Source: a virus. From it: a stretch of 20,075 nt of DNA. The notes beneath the pieces were generated by a model. That model worked only from the letters and a program-made list of their open reading frames with translations. It had not been told where the DNA came from and did no database searches. Positions within the stretch are counted from its first letter, which is position 1. Every line of letters begins with the position of its first letter. The translations under genes were made by a program, and so were the position numbers. Below are positions 5,781 to 12,336 of this stretch, piece by piece. The DNA is taken from positions 1 through 20,075 of the IMG/VR virus record IMGVR_UViG_3300022693_000337, one strand, 5' to 3'.

Positions 5781-6190
5781 ACAAACACCTCCGAAGGACA
5801 ATTCAAAACACCTTCCTCATCATCAGGTAATTCTGCATCAGCACCAACCCTATAATAGTAATGTGAAATACCTTTGTCAACCTCATAATAAGCATTCATA
5901 AAGGCAATGCCAGTGGACTTCTTAGTGGTATCCCAAGCGACCAATCCTTTATACCTTGACACTTTCTTCATTAGCAATAGTTCTAAAGCATCACCGAACG
6001 ATAATGAGTTATTTGTCAACATGCGCTCTTGAGCAAGCTCTTTATCAGTAACGGTGACTTTGAAGCGTTGTAACGCGTTCTCTTGGGTAATACATTCTTC
6101 GACAATTAGTTCAAGATTCTCTGGCTCAAGGTATTTATCAGTGCGTTTACGATCATTTGCTGAAGCATGTTGTGGGATTTGGATTGTCAT
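5777..6190 (-). CDS. Hypothetical protein, 137 aa
   Basis: ATG at 6190 is preceded by AAGGA at a rather long distance. The product starts MTIQIPQHASANDRKRTDKY, is mildly acidic in the C-terminal third (ELPDDEEGVLN) and lacks membrane segments. I recognise no domain. It overlaps the downstream gene by 4 nt. Confidence 0.8.
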   Translation of the reverse strand: MTIQIPQHASANDRKRTDKYLEPENLELIVEECITQENALQRFKVTVTDKELAQERMLTNNSLSFGDALELLLMKKVSRYKGLVAWDTTKKSTGIAFMNAYYEVDKGISHYYYRVGADAELPDDEEGVLNCPSEVFV

Positions 6191-6204
6191 AATTGATAAG
6201 TTCC

Positions 6205-6468
6205 TTAAATAGAAGTCTTGGGAAGGATATGAGGCACTACAAAGATGTTATCCGATTCATCGTTCTTTGTAATAAGCGTATTAAAATGCCCAATGTCTGT
6301 CACAGGCCATGTTTCAGGGTTGCTTCGGACATAATTTAACAAGTCTGGAAGATATACAACGTGTTCCCCACCAGAAGGTATCAACTCAACAGCATTGTCA
6401 GGAATCTCTGCTTCACATCCACTATAATACTTACCAGATTCTTTAAAACATGTAATTTCAATAATCAT
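6205..6468 (-). CDS. Hypothetical protein, 87 aa
   Basis: ATG at 6468 follows AAGGGCG at normal SD distance; that SD lies inside the 11-codon frame 6471-6506, which stops 2 nt before this ATG. The product is a likely beta-rich domain (MIIEITCFKESGKYYSG, later EHVVYLPDLLNYVRSN). No family is recognised. The upstream mini-frame may couple or attenuate its translation. Confidence 0.78.
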   Translation of the reverse strand: MIIEITCFKESGKYYSGCEAEIPDNAVELIPSGGEHVVYLPDLLNYVRSNPETWPVTDIGHFNTLITKNDESDNIFVVPHILPKTSI

Positions 6469-6470
6469 AA

Positions 6471-6506
6471 CTAACGCCCTTCAAAAGTTTCAATATCAAT
6501 GTCCAT
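6471..6506 (-). CDS. Candidate 11-aa leader peptide
   Basis: ATG at 6506 has a very strong GAGGAGG 8 nt upstream and encodes MDIDIETFEGR before TAG at 6471. The final codons contain the SD of the following gene, and the stop is 2 nt from its ATG. The SD strength suggests real initiation; the peptide itself may have no role beyond coupling translation of 6205-6468. Confidence 0.5.
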   Translation of the reverse strand: MDIDIETFEGR

Positions 6507-6526
6507 CTTTAGTACCTCCTCGATAA

Positions 6527-6841
6527 TTAATACCTTTCCGTAATCAAGATGCAGACTTTCTCGCCATTCTGTTCAAACTGCAACTGTTGTTTAGACTTTT
6601 TTGAAGCTTCTACAGGCCAAGTATTTCGACAAACAACGCTGTTGAACATGACTTGTGCATTGTCATCAACATAAAGCGTTGACATGTTATGGAACCATAT
6701 GATTTTATAATTTTGCCCACCTGCTTGGAAGTGGATTGTTCTATTGAGGTTATAGTCAGTATCAAGCTCACCTACAATCTCTTTATTAAGAACGTTTGCG
6801 CCAGACTGTACAATTACTTTTAAAAGGTCTTCAAGTTTCAT
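6527..6841 (-). CDS. Hypothetical protein, 104 aa
   Basis: ATG at 6841 is preceded by AAGGAG. The product begins MKLEDLLKVIVQSGANVLNK (a helix), followed by alternating strands (TIHFQAGGQNYKIIWFHN). It is soluble and belongs to no family I recognise. It is a mid-operon gene with an 18-nt gap to the upstream stop. Confidence 0.8.
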   Translation of the reverse strand: MKLEDLLKVIVQSGANVLNKEIVGELDTDYNLNRTIHFQAGGQNYKIIWFHNMSTLYVDDNAQVMFNSVVCRNTWPVEASKKSKQQLQFEQNGEKVCILITERY

Positions 6842-6859
6842 TTAAGTTCTCCTTAGTAA

Positions 6860-7177
6860 TTAATCTTCAAAATCTTCAGGTTCGAATAAAGAAGGATGTT
6901 TATGAAGAATAGCTGCGTAATCCATTTCAACCAATTCTAAATCACCAATCATTGACCCTGCTAATCTTACAGCAAGATTGCCTGTTTGTGAATCACTAAA
7001 CACCATTTCAAAAGGGTGGTCTTCAGGATCAGGCATTTGAGATATTGCTTCTTGAATATCTCTGAAGGTTTCTTGATAAGCCTTGTTGATTTCCTGTGTG
7101 TTCACAATGTATTCAACAATCTCTCCGTTAGGTGCGTAGACAGCAAGGTATGAGTGTGTATCGTCAAACTTCTGCAT
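6860..7177 (-). CDS. Hypothetical acidic protein, 105 aa
   Basis: ATG at 7177 has GGAGG 7 nt upstream. The product is acidic, with a Pro/Glu/Asp-rich C terminus (SLFEPEDFED). Residues 10-30 (SYLAVYAPNGEIVEYIVNT) look like paired strands, followed by a helix. It is the first gene of the 3998-7177 operon, behind a possible weak promoter and a leader hairpin (7204-7257). Confidence 0.8.
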   Translation of the reverse strand: MQKFDDTHSYLAVYAPNGEIVEYIVNTQEINKAYQETFRDIQEAISQMPDPEDHPFEMVFSDSQTGNLAVRLAGSMIGDLELVEMDYAAILHKHPSLFEPEDFED

Positions 7178-7203
7178 GTTTGCCTCCAGATATCGCTTCT
7201 AAG

Positions 7204-7257
7204 GTGAGTTTTCTTATGCTCACGCTATATAAATCAGATTAGAAAGCCCTTACCCAA
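7204..7257 (-). promoter_or_regulatory. Possible weak promoter and 5' leader hairpin
   Basis: On the minus strand TTGGGT (7257-7252) is followed after 18 nt by TTTATA (7233-7228). Four nt later the arms GTGAG/CTCAC (7223-7219 and 7208-7204) could form a hairpin at the 5' end of the transcript. The -35 match is poor, so the promoter call is tentative. Confidence 0.35.
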
Positions 7258-7276
7258 ACCGCTTTAGTAAGGGCTT
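7244..7276 (-). terminator. Strong stem-loop terminator
   Basis: AAGCCCTTAC (7244-7253) and GTAAGGGCTT (7267-7276) form a perfect 10-bp stem with a 13-nt loop. It begins 12 nt after the stop of gene 7289-7984. On the minus strand it is followed by TCTAATC, so the U tract is weak, but stem strength and position support termination of the 7289-8545 operon. Confidence 0.78.
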
Positions 7277-7288
7277 GTTTATATGGTT

Positions 7289-7984
7289 TTAGAGGTAGTC
7301 GTCTAGGCTATCTAGTGCCTTGTGGATATGTTCGATACCCAATTCGTTAGATACTTTGTACTTTGGGGAATCCCCTGTATCGTTAGTGATTTCAAAAACT
7401 TTCTCTAGTTCATTGAACCAAATACTGAAACCTAATTCGTCAAACTCCCATTTCCAACGCTCTAAAATACCCTTAACAAGTTCTTCTTCAGCCTTCTTTG
7501 CTGCATATTCAGCATCTTCAATTTCCTGCTTACGCTTATTCTGGCGAAGCTTCAAACCTTCTTCAATAATCTTCAAATACGAATCACCACCTGATAAGCC
7601 TTCGTAGAAACCTGCCAAGACTTCTGAAGCACCTGCATATTCTGTCACAAGATCGCATGTTTTGTGCCAGTGTTCAATACGCGGGTCTTGTTGAGATGGT
7701 TTAGGAGGAATGCACAGTGCCCTCATACGATCATATTCAATTTCTTCGAAAGTTACTTTGATATTGTAATTAGGACTTCCATCTACAAACACTTTGCCTT
7801 TACCATCAGTTTTCAAGATTCGACAGAATTTATATTCGCCTCTCACAATCAAATCCTCATCGAAAATAGTATCTTGTTCAAGACCACTTTCATCAAGCCA
7901 ATCTTGATAATCCTTAATAACAATCTCCCGCTGGTCTTCTGAAAGATTTGACAAGTCTGTGTAAGTTTTATCTGATACGATCAT
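7289..7984 (-). CDS. Hypothetical protein with coiled coil, 231 aa
   Basis: ATG at 7984 overlaps the upstream TGA by 4 nt (ATGA), with AAGGAG upstream. Residues 140-178 (LKIIEEGLKLRQNKRKQEIE, then YAAKKAEEELVKG) form a charged coiled-coil segment. The N-terminal half looks like a mixed fold with an acidic start (YQDWLDESGLEQDTIFDED). No family is recognised. It is the last gene before the 7244-7276 terminator and translationally coupled to 7981-8163. Confidence 0.82.
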   Translation of the reverse strand: MIVSDKTYTDLSNLSEDQREIVIKDYQDWLDESGLEQDTIFDEDLIVRGEYKFCRILKTDGKGKVFVDGSPNYNIKVTFEEIEYDRMRALCIPPKPSQQDPRIEHWHKTCDLVTEYAGASEVLAGFYEGLSGGDSYLKIIEEGLKLRQNKRKQEIEDAEYAAKKAEEELVKGILERWKWEFDELGFSIWFNELEKVFEITNDTGDSPKYKVSNELGIEHIHKALDSLDDYL

Positions 7985-8163
7985 TCTGATTCTCCTTCCT
8001 CAGTAAATGTTGTGTAAATATACACACGTTTAACAGGTACGTCAACAGTAATTTTAAATTCTTTGTAGGTGATTAACGTTTCATTGTTATCTGGATTGAT
8101 AATGTCGAAGCTCTGTAGAGGACTTCTTGGGTAAAATGCTTCATACCATGTGTTTTCACGCAT
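7981..8163 (-). CDS. Small hypothetical protein, 60 aa
   Basis: ATG at 8163 has AAAGGT upstream and a product beginning MRENTWYEAFYPRSPLQSFD, ending TTFTEEGESE. A beta-rich C-terminal half (YKEFKITVDVPVKRVYIYTT) suggests a small sandwich or dimerisation module. Its stop overlaps the next start (ATGA), and its start overlaps the stop of the 21-aa frame 8156-8221. Confidence 0.75.
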   Translation of the reverse strand: MRENTWYEAFYPRSPLQSFDIINPDNNETLITYKEFKITVDVPVKRVYIYTTFTEEGESE

Positions 8164-8221
8164 ATCTGAGACCTTTAAAATTTGAATATAAAATGACCCT
8201 TGCGCACCCCACCCTGTACAT
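8156..8221 (-). CDS. Candidate 21-aa peptide
   Basis: ATG at 8221 follows a strong AGGAGGGGC and encodes MYRVGCARVILYSNFKGLRY plus Ala before TGA at 8156. The stop overlaps the first codons of 7981-8163. Translation looks likely from the SD; a coupling role is as plausible as a functional peptide. The rest of the 8222-8299 gap shows only a poorly spaced TTGCCA/TATAAA pair. Confidence 0.42.
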   Translation of the reverse strand: MYRVGCARVILYSNFKGLRYA

Positions 8222-8299
8222 TGCCCCTCCTAGACCCTATTACCTCTGTTTTATACACGTTCCTGTAAGGTTATTTGGCAAGAAGGGTATGTTCAGGGT

Positions 8300-8545
8300 C
8301 TATTTTGGCCGTACATTCCAAAGTGGACAGTCTGTACACGGACAATTACGAACCTGCGTCTTCCAAGAACCCTTTTCAGCGGGATCGTATATACACTGAA
8401 AACAAAATGCTACAATAGCCTTAGCTTTGGAAGTCTTGTCTTCAAGGTGTCTGTCCAGCGGTGTTTTCTGAGGTGGCTTCTCAATCTCACCAGTACGAAT
8501 CTTTTCACGATATTCTTTCAGAGCTTCTTGCGCATTGATATTCAT
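8300..8545 (-). CDS. Cys-rich putative zinc-binding protein, 81 aa
   Basis: ATG at 8545 is preferred over the TTG at 8551 because AGGAG lies 8 nt upstream. The C-terminal half has a C48-x2-C51 pair (FCFQC) and a C68-x1-C70-x2-C73 cluster (NCPCTDCPLW), the arrangement of a small zinc-ribbon family common in proteobacterial phages in my recollection. The N terminus is a charged helix. It is the first gene of the leftward operon, behind the promoter at 8583-8611. It could be a DNA- or protein-binding early regulator; this is inference. Confidence 0.8.
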   Translation of the reverse strand: MNINAQEALKEYREKIRTGEIEKPPQKTPLDRHLEDKTSKAKAIVAFCFQCIYDPAEKGSWKTQVRNCPCTDCPLWNVRPK

Positions 8546-8582
8546 TTTCAAATCTCCTGTAAATTTGCTTCCGACACTTCCA

Positions 8583-8611
8583 AAGGTACGTCATGTGAAG
8601 GGTTCTGTCAA
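8583..8611 (-). promoter_or_regulatory. Leftward early promoter
   Basis: On the minus strand a perfect TTGACA (8611-8606) is followed after 17 nt by a poor -10, TACCTT (8588-8583). The weak -10 could mean activator dependence. The inverted arms AAGGTAC (8583-8589) and GTACCTT (8612-8618) bracket the promoter, one covering the -10 and the other abutting the -35, as an operator might. Confidence 0.55.
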
Positions 8612-8625
8612 GTACCTTGTGAAGT

Positions 8626-8725
8626 CTTTATAAAGAACTTAATAAGTAAATATATTACTTAATATAACACCAATAAGATATTTATAAATACTCTATAAAG
8701 ACCTTATTAATATACTTATTAAGTA
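8626..8725. repeat. AT-rich palindromes and direct repeats in the divergent region
   Basis: Two palindromes, ACTTAATAAGT (8637-8647) and TACTTATTAAGTA (8713-8725), share the core ACTTA-N-TAAGT. A further inverted repeat AAGTAA/TTACTT lies at 8644-8660. A 20-nt direct repeat (8626-8645 and 8691-8710, starting CTnTATAAAGA) matches at 17 of 20 positions. The tract lies between two divergent promoters and has no gene. It could be a replication origin with easily melted DNA or a set of operators. Confidence 0.6.
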
Positions 8726-8798
8726 TCTTTTAAGAGAGTAACGTAAGAGGTTCCTCAAGTCAATACATCAGATGAAATTATTTTATCGTGTAATTCTG

Positions 8799-8828
8799 TT
8801 GACAAGATCGTGTAGGGAGGTGTATAGT
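8799..8828 (+). promoter_or_regulatory. Rightward early promoter
   Basis: A perfect TTGACA (8799-8804) is followed after 18 nt by TATAGT (8823-8828). It is the best plus-strand promoter in the window and sits ahead of all rightward genes, including the replication module. Confidence 0.75.
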
Positions 8829-8832
8829 GGTT

Positions 8833-8864
8833 GTGAAGCGATTGGCATACGCCATGTAATTCAC
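8833..8864 (+). other. Predicted 5' leader hairpin
   Basis: GTGAA (8833-8837) pairs with TTCAC (8860-8864), and inside it TGGC (8843-8846) pairs with GCCA (8851-8854) around an ATAC loop. It starts 5 nt after the -10, so the transcript would begin at or just inside this structure. Such 5' hairpins often stabilise phage mRNA; that role is inferred. Confidence 0.45.
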
Positions 8865-8890
8865 AGGATTTATACAGGGTATCACACAAC

Positions 8891-8968
8891 ATGAATATCT
8901 TCTACACTGACCACAATCCAGAGTTTGAGATGGATATTACAGACTTCCTAGAAGGGAATCTTGATTAA
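8891..8968 (+). CDS. Candidate 25-aa acidic peptide
   Basis: ATG at 8891 to TAA at 8968 encodes MNIFYTDHNPEFEMDITDFL and EGNLD. AGGG lies 11 nt upstream, slightly far for an SD. It is the first frame after the rightward promoter. The acidic composition with few basic residues is like other early phage peptides. The gap that follows (8969-9047) holds only a GGGATAAATCCC hairpin at 8975-8986 and the SD of the next gene. Confidence 0.42.
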   Translation: MNIFYTDHNPEFEMDITDFLEGNLD

Positions 8969-9047
8969 TTTTACGGGATAAATCCCTATAGATACTGCGT
9001 CGTTTTCAGCTTCTATATAAATCAATTACTTATGAAAAGGTGTACAA

Positions 9048-9233
9048 ATGCAAACAGTATACGTTTGGGCAGACACAACATGGTGTTATGAAGATGAACT
9101 CCACCAATACGATTGGAAATCTGATGACTATTTCACACTAGAATTTCCAGATGAGCTTGACGAAGATGGTATTGAGGTGTATGTTTGTAGAGTAGTTGGG
9201 AAGTGGTCTGAAGGATTACAAACTTGGGTATGA
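9048..9233 (+). CDS. Small acidic hypothetical protein, 61 aa
   Basis: ATG at 9048 is preceded by AAAAGGTG. The product begins MQTVYVWADTTWCYEDELHQ and is very acidic and aromatic (DWKSDDYFTLEFPDELDEDG), with no basic patches apart from the C-terminal third. A compact beta-rich domain is likely. It is the first well-supported rightward gene. Function is unknown; early expression can be inferred from position. Confidence 0.8.
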   Translation: MQTVYVWADTTWCYEDELHQYDWKSDDYFTLEFPDELDEDGIEVYVCRVVGKWSEGLQTWV

Positions 9234-9246
9234 TAGGAGAAATAAG

Positions 9247-9846
9247 ATGAAGATTCGCATTTTGAACGCAAGAGAGATGTGTGTAGATGGTCGATACCGT
9301 AATGGGGATATTGTTGAGGTATCTAGAGAAGGGGATGGTTTTTTAGTAGAGTCTAATGTTGAAGAGCTGTCTGGTATAGACCCTTATTATTTTACCATTA
9401 AATGGCAAGACAAATACTTTGAAATTGTTGATGAAGATGATTGGATTACTTGGGCAGGTGGTGAACGACCAATCCCTTTAGGAACACTTGTTGAAGTTAA
9501 ACATCGTGACGGAGGTATCTATAAAGAACCTTGTGGAGAATATTATTCAGAGAGTTGGCAACATTCTATTGACAAACACCCAGGAGATATTGTAGCTTAC
9601 CGAGTGCTTACTGAAGATACTACACAAAAACCTTTAAAAGAAACTGTAAAAGTCTATAAGAAAGCTGATCCACAATACACACAAGGAGCAATGCTGCAAA
9701 AGCATTTAAAACAATTATCAGAGCTTGAACACGCGATTGAAAGGCACGATAATAAACAGAATAAACGTCGGCAAGAACGTCAGAAGTTGTTAGAAATTAT
9801 TAACGAAAGTATGCCGAAGCGTGTTAAGTTGGTGGTTGGTGAGTGA
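9247..9846 (+). CDS. Hypothetical protein, 199 aa
   Basis: ATG at 9247 (MKIRILNAREMCVDGRYRNG) is chosen over 9196 because TAGGAG lies 7 nt upstream and the earlier start overlaps the previous gene. Residues 1-70 look like a small barrel (YRNGDIVEVS). Residues 74-130 contain WITWAGGERPIPLGTLVEVK, then DGG and a distal HPGDIVAYRV, a segment I recall from many phage hypothetical proteins. The C-terminal third is a basic coiled coil (LEHAIERHDNKQNKRRQERQ). Binding to nucleic acid is possible. Confidence 0.83.
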   Translation: MKIRILNAREMCVDGRYRNGDIVEVSREGDGFLVESNVEELSGIDPYYFTIKWQDKYFEIVDEDDWITWAGGERPIPLGTLVEVKHRDGGIYKEPCGEYYSESWQHSIDKHPGDIVAYRVLTEDTTQKPLKETVKVYKKADPQYTQGAMLQKHLKQLSELEHAIERHDNKQNKRRQERQKLLEIINESMPKRVKLVVGE

Positions 9847-9898
9847 CAACGAGACTGATGAGTTGAAACCCTTTTGAAAATTGATTTGGAGAATTAAG

Positions 9899-10090
9899 AT
9901 GACTGTTGTAAATATACCTAGCGATGCCCAGTATTTATATAGTGACGTATCTGCATTAAAGGTTGTGGATGGTGTTTGGCATTTTTGGACTTATGTAAGA
10001 TACATAGATTCTAGCGAATGGGCTTGGAGAGAAGCCGACCAAGGAAGGTGTGAAAAGCTTTACGAGAACGGTATTTTGAAGGAGGTTTGA
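9899..10090 (+). CDS. Small hypothetical protein, 63 aa
   Basis: ATG at 9899 follows GGAG at 7 nt; the in-frame start at 9881 lacks this. The product begins MTVVNIPSDAQYLYSDVSAL and is rich in Trp and Tyr (VWHFWTYVRYIDSSEWAW). It ends LKEV, and these last codons supply the SD (AAGGAGG) of the next gene. Function is unknown. Confidence 0.75.
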   Translation: MTVVNIPSDAQYLYSDVSALKVVDGVWHFWTYVRYIDSSEWAWREADQGRCEKLYENGILKEV

Positions 10091-10093
10091 TAT

Positions 10094-10645
10094 ATGAAAT
10101 CTAACAAACACTATGATAATGTTGCCATTGAGTATCGAGAAGATATTAAAGGGTATGTCGGAACGGATGGAAGATTTTGGGGTAAAGATGAGCACATGGC
10201 TCGTTGGACAAGTTGTGATACCTTAGATTGCGCCACAGAAGGTTGCAGTAATGTTATCACAAAAGGGTTTGTCCGATGCATGTCTTGTCAAGAGAAACGT
10301 GCAAGAGATAAATGTGAGGAGGCTGATAAACGGCCTGTGGGAGAAAACGATATGATGTATTGGTCTGAAGCCTGTGACAAGTATTTTCAAGAATGGGAAG
10401 AAGTAGATGATCATTGCCAAGAATTTGATTGTAAAATCGAAGACTTACTCTTGTATCACTGTGAAAGAGAAAGTCCTCCGCAAGTTGATCTTGATATGAT
10501 ATATGAGGATATAACACCGGAAGACTTAGATATAAATGATATGATAAGCGATGAAATTGATGATCTTGTCAGAGAATTGAATGACGCTTTGTTAAGACAC
10601 CCCGTTAATTGTTTTCGCCCTTCTAAAATTGCTGTTGAAATATAA
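10094..10645 (+). CDS. Putative zinc-ribbon acidic protein, 183 aa
   Basis: ATG at 10094 is preceded by AAGGAGG. Residues 41-65 hold Cys at 41, 46, 51, 62 and 65 (CDTLDCATEGC, then CMSC), fitting a zinc ribbon. The C-terminal 90 residues are very acidic (DLDMIYEDITPEDLDINDMI). A regulator or a protein binding host machinery would fit, but no family is identified. It lies in the run of genes sharing the GGAGGTTT start region. Confidence 0.8.
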   Translation: MKSNKHYDNVAIEYREDIKGYVGTDGRFWGKDEHMARWTSCDTLDCATEGCSNVITKGFVRCMSCQEKRARDKCEEADKRPVGENDMMYWSEACDKYFQEWEEVDDHCQEFDCKIEDLLLYHCERESPPQVDLDMIYEDITPEDLDINDMISDEIDDLVRELNDALLRHPVNCFRPSKIAVEI

Positions 10646-10657
10646 AGGAGGTTTAAT

Positions 10658-11041
10658 ATGAAACGCTACCGTTACGACCCGTATGGAATGTATGAGGCGG
10701 TTGATAGTGAAGATGGTGAGTGGGTTCTCTACAAAGATGTAAAAGACGATCTTGAATACCTTGACAAGATTCTGGATGTGTTGCAAGATATGCCTGTAGA
10801 CATTGATGAGATTAAGGTAAAAATCAGTACAACAAAAGAATTTCTTGAGACTGTGCGAATACTTGAGTCACGTTTTAAAAGCGGTAATAGCATTCCTGTG
10901 GAGTCTTCACGAATTACTAAGGAAGAATTTAACGTTTTGCTAAGCGAGGTCGAGCATTTGATTATAAACAATGAACTTCTTTTAATTGAAAATTATAAAT
11001 TAAACAATGGTGAATATGAGGAGGTTTGGGATGAACATTAA
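10658..11041 (+). CDS. Helical acidic hypothetical protein, 127 aa
   Basis: ATG at 10658 follows AAAGGAGG. The product begins MKRYRYDPYGMYEAVDSEDG, after which residues 27-115 are largely helical with heptad-like Leu and Ile (DDLEYLDKILDVLQDM and later LLSEVEHLIINNELLLIENY), suggesting a coiled coil. The last 11 nt overlap the following gene, whose SD lies in the codons for the EEV near its C terminus. Confidence 0.8.
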   Translation: MKRYRYDPYGMYEAVDSEDGEWVLYKDVKDDLEYLDKILDVLQDMPVDIDEIKVKISTTKEFLETVRILESRFKSGNSIPVESSRITKEEFNVLLSEVEHLIINNELLLIENYKLNNGEYEEVWDEH

Positions 11042-11372
11042 TGACCCTGTAGATATTGACCTTGCAAAGCATCTTGACCAGCTTGATAAAGAAGATAAGA
11101 TGTTAGAGGCTACTGAAGAACTTCAGAAGGAAATGATCGAACACTTTTACATGAATGATGTATACGCATCAGTTGAAGAGGACTTTCTTACATGGTTTGA
11201 TGAAGAAGGTGTTGCTTGGGAGATTGTAGGGCTTGTTAATCATTATCGTCAGAACCGTATGCAGGAATGGTTAGATGGTTTTGAGGATGTTTGTAAAAGG
11301 ATTGATGAGAAGGTGATTGAAATGTCTTGGGATAATGCTGTTGAGGGTTTGAAGAAAACTGAGGAGGTTTGA
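11031..11372 (+). CDS. Helical acidic hypothetical protein, 113 aa
   Basis: ATG at 11031 (MNINDPVDIDLAKHLDQLDK) is chosen because GAGGAGG lies 6 nt upstream; the longer frame from 11007 lacks an SD. The protein is acidic and helical, and its C-terminal EEV codons carry the SD of the next gene. No family is recognised. The similar composition and start context of this gene and its neighbour leave open an old duplication, though the sequences do not visibly align. Confidence 0.78.
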   Translation: MNINDPVDIDLAKHLDQLDKEDKMLEATEELQKEMIEHFYMNDVYASVEEDFLTWFDEEGVAWEIVGLVNHYRQNRMQEWLDGFEDVCKRIDEKVIEMSWDNAVEGLKKTEEV

Positions 11373-11373
11373 T

Positions 11374-11577
11374 ATGGCAAAATGTATTGACAAATTAACT
11401 GTTGAATTAGGTGTTGAAGATGTTCAGTCAGTGATTTTGAAGACACTTGGGATGACCAAATCAACACTTATTGAATGGCGTGAGATTATGGCTTCACATG
11501 GGTACCAAGGACGTGCTGGCGAAGTTCAGAAGTATGTTGATATGATTGTGAAGGCTTCTGGGGAAGAAGATCAATAA
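11374..11577 (+). CDS. Small hypothetical protein, 67 aa
   Basis: ATG at 11374 is preceded by GAGGAGG. The product (MAKCIDKLTVELGVEDVQSV, then LGMTKSTLIEWREIMASHGY) has helix-turn-helix-like spacing at about residues 25-45, but this is not strong enough for a DNA-binding call. It precedes the PhoH-like gene by 27 nt. Confidence 0.75.
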   Translation: MAKCIDKLTVELGVEDVQSVILKTLGMTKSTLIEWREIMASHGYQGRAGEVQKYVDMIVKASGEEDQ

Positions 11578-11604
11578 ACTTACACCAATAGAAGGATGAT
11601 GACA

Positions 11605-12336
11605 ATGCCTAAACGTAATAAGCAAAAAGTCGTTCAACAGCGTTGGGAGAATAAAATGGAAAAGGGTAAACAGGTTAAAGAGCAATATATTAAGCCTCCT
11701 GTTCAAGCACGTAATGAGAACCAGAAGCAATTTTTAAAACACCTTAACACCAAAGATGTTGTAATTTTCAATGCTGTTGCAGGCGTTGGTAAGACCTTCT
11801 TAACAATGTCAGAAGTTACCGATTGGTTGAAGAAAGGTATTTATGACAAGCTGGTTATCGCTCGCCCAAACATCTTAATGGGTAATTCTATAGGTTTATT
11901 AAAGGGAAGCGCTATTGAAAAATGTGAGCCGCTGATGATGCCTATGATCGACGTTATTAAGCAGCGCTATGGAGCAGGGTTTTACGAATCCAGTCTTCAC
12001 AATGGTACTATTGAATTACAACCTCTTGAGTATATCCGAGGGCGTAATTTCAATTATATTACAGTTCTTGATGAAGCACAGTTGACAACACCTGAAGAGA
12101 TGTACACGATATTGACACGTCTTGCTGATGGTGGTAAATTGATTATTCTTGGTGATCCTACGCAGAAAGATCAGAAGGGTCTCGATGGGATTACTTGGTT
12201 ATTAGACTTTGTAAATCGCCACAATCTTCAACATATTGTCGGGTATACTGAAGCAGGTAGTGATGATATTGAGAGGGGTGGGGTTTGTAAGGCTGTTGTT
12301 AAGGCGATGGAAAAAGACCGTGCTGAGGGGGTTTGA
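11605..12336 (+). CDS. phoH: PhoH-like ATPase
   Basis: This 243-aa protein has the PhoH P-loop fold: Walker A AVAGVGKT at residues 57-64, Walker B YITVLDEAQ at 151-159 and the LIILGDPTQ motif at 179-187, as in the helicase-like domain of PhoH and RNA helicase superfamily 1. Of three clustered ATGs, the one at 11605 is best spaced from AGAAGG (11590-11595). PhoH-like genes are frequent in marine phages, where their exact role (phosphate stress or RNA metabolism) is unsettled. The C-terminal codons contain the SD of the primase-helicase gene, and the two overlap by one base (TGATG), so they are coupled. Confidence 0.93.
   Translation: MPKRNKQKVVQQRWENKMEKGKQVKEQYIKPPVQARNENQKQFLKHLNTKDVVIFNAVAGVGKTFLTMSEVTDWLKKGIYDKLVIARPNILMGNSIGLLKGSAIEKCEPLMMPMIDVIKQRYGAGFYESSLHNGTIELQPLEYIRGRNFNYITVLDEAQLTTPEEMYTILTRLADGGKLIILGDPTQKDQKGLDGITWLLDFVNRHNLQHIVGYTEAGSDDIERGGVCKAVVKAMEKDRAEGV

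Noticed and set aside
8626-8725. The repeat tract as a CRISPR array
   Set aside because: The repeats are short, imperfect and palindromic, with only two copies and no regular spacers.
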